Shown in pieces: positions 59,565 to 64,000 of a DNA stretch of 64,000 bases (the stretch's first letter is position 1; each line of letters begins with the position of its first letter). The notes under the pieces were generated by a model that had not been told where the DNA came from, ran no database searches, and saw only the letters and a list, made by a program, of their open reading frames with translations. Source of the DNA: Methylobacterium oryzae (GTDB lineage Bacteria > Pseudomonadota > Alphaproteobacteria > Rhizobiales > Beijerinckiaceae); contig NZ_CP090349.1 of NCBI RefSeq assembly GCF_021398735.1, positions 5,888,001 to 5,952,000 on the forward strand, in the 5' to 3' direction. Both the position numbers and the translations under genes were made by a program.

Positions 59565-60283
59565 CCGTGCCGGGACGAGTCCGGCTGTTCTGCCTGCCCT
59601 ACGCGGGGGCGAGCGCCGCGGTGTTCGCGCAGTGGCGCCGCGGCCTGCCCGACGCGGTCGACGTCAGGCCCGTCGAGCTGCCGGGGCGCGGCTCCCGGAT
59701 CGGCGAGGCGCCCTGCACCGACCCGCGGGCGCTGACGCGGCGCCTCGCGGACGAGGTCGCCGGTTCCGTCACGGGCTCCTACGCGCTGTTCGGCCATAGC
59801 CTGGGCGCGCTGCTCGCCTTCGAGCTGGCGCACGAACTCCGCGACCGCGGGATCGCGGCGCCGCGCGCGCTGTTCGCCTCCGGATGCGCCGGACCGGCGG
59901 TGTGCGACGGGGCGTATTTCCGCCGCCCGCGCAGCGACGCGGACCTGCGCGACGCGCTGTCCGCCTACGGCGCGACGCCGCCGGAGGCGCTGGCCGATCC
60001 CGCCCTGATGGCCCTGGTGCTGCCGGTGCTCCGGGCCGATTTCCGGCTGCGCGGCGCCTACACCTACGCGGCGCGCCCGGCGCTGGACTGCCCGATCCAG
60101 GCGCTCGGCGGGACGCGGGACGACGTCGCCCGCGCCGACCTCGAGGCCTGGGGCCGCGAGACGCGCGGCCCCTTCGACCTCGCGCTGTTCGAGGGCGACC
60201 ACTTCTTCATCCACGCGCGGCGGGGGCCGGTGCTCGACCTCGTCGGCCGGCGGATCGGCGCGCGGGCCGAGGTCGCGGCCTGA
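59561..60283 (+). CDS. Type II thioesterase
   Basis: 240 aa from the GTG. The alpha/beta hydrolase pattern has [14 protein letters not shown], the nucleophile [13 protein letters not shown], and the His in EGDHFFIH. These proofreading thioesterases clear mis-primed carrier proteins of NRPS lines. Translationally coupled to mbtH. Confidence 0.92.
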   Translation: MTVPGRVRLFCLPYAGASAAVFAQWRRGLPDAVDVRPVELPGRGSRIGEAPCTDPRALTRRLADEVAGSVTGSYALFGHSLGALLAFELAHELRDRGIAAPRALFASGCAGPAVCDGAYFRRPRSDADLRDALSAYGATPPEALADPALMALVLPVLRADFRLRGAYTYAARPALDCPIQALGGTRDDVARADLEAWGRETRGPFDLALFEGDHFFIHARRGPVLDLVGRRIGARAEVAA

Positions 60284-60345
60284 GGCGGCCGCGCCCGCCC
60301 ATCGGCGGCGCGCGGGCCGGCGGCGCGAACGAACGGGATGTCACC

Positions 60346-61329
60346 ATGGAGGACGCCGTGATGGAACTCGTGACCAAGCCCCTGCGGGACGAGGGTCCTC
60401 TGCCGCTCCTGGTCACGCCGCCGGAGGGCGCCGCGGGCGCGGCGCTCGCGGACGCGCTGCCGGCGATCCGGGCCGCGGCCGAGGCGCACCTCCACGCCGC
60501 GGGCGGCCTGCTGCTCCGCGGCTTCAGCCTCGACGGGCCCGACGCGTTCCGCAGCTTCGCGGCGGGCTTCGGCCACGACCTCCTGAGCTACGAGTTCGGC
60601 TCGACGCCGCGCAGCGCCGTGACCCAGGGGGTCTACACCTCGACCGAGTACCCGCCCCACCAGCACATCCCGCTGCACAACGAGCAGGCCTACGCCCGCG
60701 ACTGGCCGATGAAGATCTGGTTCTACTGCCAGCAGGCGGCGCCCGAGGGGGGCGAGACGCCGCTGGCTGACAGCCGCGCCATCTACCGCGCCGTGCCCGA
60801 GCCGATCCGCGCGCGCTTCGCCGAGCGGGGCCTGATGTACGTGCGCAACTACGGCAACGGGCTCGACGTGGCCTGGGAGCAGGTGTTCGGCACGCAGGAC
60901 CGAGGGGCGGTCGAGGCGTACTGCGCCGGCCACGGGATCACCTGCGAGTGGAAGCCGGACGGCGACCTCCGCACCCGGCAGGTCTGCCAGGGCACCGCCC
61001 GCCACCCCGAGACCGGCGAGCCGGTGTGGTTCAACCAGGCCCACCTGTTCCACGTCTCGAACCTCGAGCCGGAGGTGCGCGCGACCCTCCTCGACCTCGT
61101 CGACGAGCCGGACCTGCCGCGCAACGTCTACTACGGCGACGGCAGCCCGATCCCCGACGCGGATCTCGACGCGATCCGCGCCGTGCTCGCCGCGCACACC
61201 GTCGTCTTCCCCTGGCAGTCCGGCGACGTGGTGATGCTGGACAACATGCTGACCGCCCACGCGCGGACACCCTTCAAGGGCCCGCGCAAGGTCGTGGTGG
61301 CGATGGCGCAAGCCGGCCGCGCGCAGTGA
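60346..61329 (+). CDS. TauD/SyrP-like Fe(II)/2-oxoglutarate hydroxylase
   Basis: 327 aa. The facial triad is visible as HNEQAY (His and Glu) and HARTPFKGPRKVVVAMA (second His plus the 2OG-binding Arg). GGLLLRGF near residue 55 and FYCQQAAPEGGETPLADSRAI are typical of the SyrP/TauD group, which beta-hydroxylates Asp or His during NRPS assembly. That fits a beta-hydroxyaspartate iron ligand. The alternative ATG is 60,361. Confidence 0.88.
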   Translation: MEDAVMELVTKPLRDEGPLPLLVTPPEGAAGAALADALPAIRAAAEAHLHAAGGLLLRGFSLDGPDAFRSFAAGFGHDLLSYEFGSTPRSAVTQGVYTSTEYPPHQHIPLHNEQAYARDWPMKIWFYCQQAAPEGGETPLADSRAIYRAVPEPIRARFAERGLMYVRNYGNGLDVAWEQVFGTQDRGAVEAYCAGHGITCEWKPDGDLRTRQVCQGTARHPETGEPVWFNQAHLFHVSNLEPEVRATLLDLVDEPDLPRNVYYGDGSPIPDADLDAIRAVLAAHTVVFPWQSGDVVMLDNMLTAHARTPFKGPRKVVVAMAQAGRAQ

Positions 61330-63026
61330 TGGCGGCGGCGTTCGCCTTCGCGGAGCCCGGGTCCGCGCCAGGGACCGCGCTGTGGCGCGCCCTCGCGCGG
61401 GGCGCCCGCGCCCGGCTCGTGCTGGCCGGCGCGGCGAGCCTCGTCGGCGGGATCGCCACGACGGGCCTGATCGTGCTCATCAACGGGGCGCTCCACGCGT
61501 CCGAGCCCGCCCGGGCCGACCGGGTCGCCGCCTTCGCGGCGACCGCCCTCCTCGCCTGCGCGGCGCTCGTCGTCTCGCGCGCCCTCTTCGCCGATCTCGG
61601 GCAGCGCGGGCTCGCCGATCTCCGGTCCGCGATCGCCGCGCGCGTCCAGGCCGCCGCGTTCGCGGATCTCGAGGCTGTGGGGAGCGCCCGGGTGCAGGCG
61701 CTGGTGACCGAGGACGCCAACCAGGTCGCCAACTTCCTCACGGCGCTGCCCGTGCTCGTCACCAACTGCGCGGTGGTCGCGGCGACCCTCGCCTATCTCG
61801 GCTATCTGTCGTTCCCCCTGTTCCTGGCCTCGGCCCTCACGATCGCCCTGGGGGCCGCGGGCTACTCCGCCTGCTACGGCCGCGTCACGCGCCACCTCGC
61901 CCGGGCCGGGGCGGAGCAGGACCGCCTCGTCGGACATTTCCAGGCGCTGCACGGCGGCGCCAAGGAGCTGCGCCTCAACCGGGAGAAGGGGCGCCACTTC
62001 CTCGACGCGGTCCTGGCGACCGCGATCGCCCGCGTCGCCGACCACCGCCGGCGCGGCCTCGCCCTCCTCGCGCTGGCGGCGGGCTGGGGCCGCATCCTGT
62101 TCCTGGCCCTGATCGGGCTCGCGCTGTTCGTCCCCGGGACCGGCGCGCAGAGCCAGGCGGTGACGACCGGGTACGTCATCGCCCTGCTCTACCTGATGGG
62201 GCCGCTCGAGGCGGTGCTGAACACGATGCCGCTCGTCAACCTCGCCCGCGTCGGCGCGCGGCGGATCGAGGCGGCCTTCGCCGAGCTGCCGCCCGAGCCG
62301 GTCGGCGATCCGGGGACAGGCCCGGCCGCGCCCCGGCGCGACGCCACCGTGACCCTGCGGGGCGTGACCCATCACCGGGCCGATCCGCAGACCGGCGACC
62401 GCTTCGACCTTGGCCCGGTCGACCTGACGCTGCGCCCCGGGGAGATCACCTTCCTGGTCGGCGGCAACGGCTCCGGCAAGACCAGCCTCGCCCGGGTGAT
62501 CGCCGGCCTGCACCCGCCGACCGGCGGGACGCTGTGCCTGGACGGCCGCCCGGTGGCGGGCGCGGCCCTCGCCGGCTACCGCGCGCACGTCGCGGCCGTC
62601 TTCTCCGATTTCCACCTGTTCGAGACGCTGCTCGGCCGGCCGGACGCCGCGCGCGAGGCGCAGGCGCGCGCGTGGCTGGCGCGCCTCGGCCTCGACGGCC
62701 GCGTCAGCCTCCGGGACGGGGTCTTCTCGACCCGCGATCTCTCGACGGGCCAGCGCAAGCGGCTCGCCCTCCTCGTCGCCTGCCTGGAGGACCGGCCCGT
62801 CATGATCTTCGACGAGTGGGCCGCCGACCAGGATCCCGACTCCCGGGCGGCCTTCTACGAGACGCTCCTCCCGGAGCTGGCCGCCGAGGGCCGGACGATC
62901 CTCGTCGTCACCCACGACGACCGCTGGTTCGACCGGGCCGACCAGGTCGTGAAGCTCGAGCGCGGCCTCGTGGTGGAGCACCGCGCCGCCCCGCCGCGCG
63001 GCCGCCAGGCGGGAGCCGGCGCGTGA
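61329..63026 (+). CDS. Cyclic peptide/siderophore export ABC transporter, PvdE-like
   Basis: 565 aa, an ABC half-exporter. The N-terminal 320 residues hold about six helices. The ATPase has FLVGGNGSGKTSLARVIAGL (Walker A), LSTGQRKRLALLVACLEDR (signature, written here with Thr-Gly-Gln), MIFDEWAADQDP (Walker B, note Trp after Glu). This is the PvdE/SyrD family that moves siderophore precursors to the periplasm. Start overlaps the hydroxylase stop (TGATG). Confidence 0.92.
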   Translation: MAAAFAFAEPGSAPGTALWRALARGARARLVLAGAASLVGGIATTGLIVLINGALHASEPARADRVAAFAATALLACAALVVSRALFADLGQRGLADLRSAIAARVQAAAFADLEAVGSARVQALVTEDANQVANFLTALPVLVTNCAVVAATLAYLGYLSFPLFLASALTIALGAAGYSACYGRVTRHLARAGAEQDRLVGHFQALHGGAKELRLNREKGRHFLDAVLATAIARVADHRRRGLALLALAAGWGRILFLALIGLALFVPGTGAQSQAVTTGYVIALLYLMGPLEAVLNTMPLVNLARVGARRIEAAFAELPPEPVGDPGTGPAAPRRDATVTLRGVTHHRADPQTGDRFDLGPVDLTLRPGEITFLVGGNGSGKTSLARVIAGLHPPTGGTLCLDGRPVAGAALAGYRAHVAAVFSDFHLFETLLGRPDAAREAQARAWLARLGLDGRVSLRDGVFSTRDLSTGQRKRLALLVACLEDRPVMIFDEWAADQDPDSRAAFYETLLPELAAEGRTILVVTHDDRWFDRADQVVKLERGLVVEHRAAPPRGRQAGAGA

Positions 63027-64000
63027 GCCTGCACGAGAGCCTGCACGTGGGCCGCGCGCACCGCGCGCCGTCGCCCCACCGGCCCGCGCCGGACGACAGC
63101 CTCGTGGCGATCCTGCGGGCGCGGGCGGCCGCCACGCCCGACCGGCTGACCCTGCGCTTCCTCACGGACGGGCGCGCGGTCGGGGCGTCCCTCGACTACG
63201 CGGAACTCGACCGGCGGGTCCGCGCCCTCGCGGCGCGCCTCCAGCGCGACGCCGAGCCCGGCGCGCGGGCGCTCATCGCCCTGCCGAGCGGACCGGACTA
63301 CGTCGTGGCGTTCTTCGCCTGCCTCTACGCGGGCCTCGTCGCCGTGCCCTCCTTCCCGCCGGAGACGCGGGATCCGCACCACGCGGCCCGCCTCGCCCTG
63401 ATGATCGCCGACATGGCACCGCGCCACGTCCTGACCGATCGGGCGAACCGCGAGACCGTGGCGGCGACCTGCGCGGGCAGCTCCGTGGGGGCGATCGTCT
63501 GCGTCGACGCGGTCGGCAGCGCCGGGGCGGAGACGTGGCGGCCGGTCCCGTGCCCGCCCGACACCCTCGCCTTCCTGCAGTACACGTCGGGCTCGACCGC
63601 GAATCCCAAGGGCGTCGAGGTCACGCACGGCAACATCGTCGCCAACGCCCGCTGGCTCGCCGAGGCGATCGCGCCCGGCCCGGACGACGTCTTCGTCTCC
63701 TGGCTGCCCCTCTACCACGACATGGGCCTGATCGCGGGGCTGATCGAGCCGATCTTCGCCGGCGCGCCGCTCGTGCTGATGAGCCCGCAGGCCTTCCTCG
63801 CCCGGCCCGCCTCGTGGCTCGAGGCGATCGGCGCGCATGGCGGCACGATCAGCGGCGGCCCGGACTTCGCCTACCGGCTGGCCTGCGAGCGCGTCGGCGC
63901 CGCCGCGCTGGCGGGGCTCGACCTCGCCGGGTGGCGCGTCGCCTACAGCGGTGCCGAGCCGATCCGGCCCCGGACCCTCACCCGCTTCGCCGAGCGCTTC
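63023..64000 (+). CDS. Siderophore synthetase beginning with a fatty acyl-AMP ligase domain (runs past window end)
   Basis: From the GTG overlapping the exporter stop (GTGA), the frame stays open to base 64,000. It is an adenylating domain of the fatty acyl-AMP ligase type: LAFLQYTSGSTANPKGVEVTHGNI (A3, about residues 184-207), then SWLPLYHDMGLIAGLI, a motif typical of FAALs rather than amino acid adenylation domains, and ISGGPDFAYRL and AYSGAEPIRP. This is how PvdL of pyoverdine begins. It implies an N-acylated peptide siderophore. Further modules lie outside the window. Confidence 0.88.
   Translation, partial: MSLHESLHVGRAHRAPSPHRPAPDDSLVAILRARAAATPDRLTLRFLTDGRAVGASLDYAELDRRVRALAARLQRDAEPGARALIALPSGPDYVVAFFACLYAGLVAVPSFPPETRDPHHAARLALMIADMAPRHVLTDRANRETVAATCAGSSVGAIVCVDAVGSAGAETWRPVPCPPDTLAFLQYTSGSTANPKGVEVTHGNIVANARWLAEAIAPGPDDVFVSWLPLYHDMGLIAGLIEPIFAGAPLVLMSPQAFLARPASWLEAIGAHGGTISGGPDFAYRLACERVGAAALAGLDLAGWRVAYSGAEPIRPRTLTRFAERF

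Noticed and set aside
1..64000. CRISPR arrays and rRNA genes.
   Set aside because: No regularly spaced repeats with unique spacers and no rRNA-like conserved stretches were found; the only regular arrays are short head-to-tail tandem repeats.

Overview
The window looks like chromosome of a Methylobacterium-type alphaproteobacterium (order Hyphomicrobiales). This rests on very high GC in most genes, an adjacent nepR-ecfG general stress pair, a ChpT phosphotransferase, an EipA/DUF1134 protein, an LptM-like lipoprotein in front of lysA, a bacteriophytochrome with an HWE kinase, and dispersed CTAG-containing palindromes. The genus is an inference.

Bases 1-13,346 are the right part of an integrated element with visibly lower and uneven GC. 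It starts inside a tyrosine integrase and ends at a 28-bp copy of a tRNA or tmRNA 3' end (13,319-13,346), the expected distal attachment site. Cargo, in order: MgtC-like membrane protein, histidine phosphatase, a second truncated integrase, an AT-rich AAA ATPase, a serine resolvase, an ADP-ribosylglycohydrolase facing an unknown 165-aa protein, a class III cyclase with TPRs, a DUF1127 peptide, an ABC substrate-binding protein, and an unknown 162-aa protein behind an 831-aa protein that joins a helicase-like ATPase to a primase-polymerase (AEP-like) domain.

From 13.3 to 37.6 kb the sequence is core-like: a periplasmic binding protein plus SDR dehydrogenase; nepR-ecfG; an isochorismatase; a Sel1-repeat protein; asparaginase; the chemotaxis operon cheA-cheW-cheY-cheB-cheR preceded by chpT; glnE; cysQ; a YHS protein; eipA; a coiled-coil membrane protein; a Cys-rich secreted protein; an LptM-like lipoprotein-lysA-glycosyltransferase run; and tRNA-Ser(GCU). 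A near-perfect parS site lies just before lysA.

From 37.6 to 52.8 kb there are accessory and stress genes: a CsbD gene whose start codon appears mutated, behind an EcfG-type promoter; a bacteriophytochrome; an MFS transporter; an acid phosphatase; a GMC oxidoreductase with an esterase; a pirin/LysR/isochorismatase group with matching operator-like sites at both promoters; two mini membrane proteins beside a Cys-rich protein; and an AraC regulator. An imperfect copy of the tRNA-Ser 3' end at 52.6 kb may mark an old island boundary.

From 52.8 kb to the end lies a divergent siderophore locus. Leftward: N-hydroxylase, FhuD-, FhuB-, FhuF- and FhuC-like uptake and reduction genes. Rightward: MbtH, type II thioesterase, a TauD/SyrP-like hydroxylase, a PvdE-like exporter, and the start of a synthetase opening with a fatty acyl-AMP ligase. 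Together they predict an acylated hydroxamate/hydroxy-acid peptide siderophore, made, exported, re-imported and reduced by one locus, with an Irr-box-like element between the two arms.
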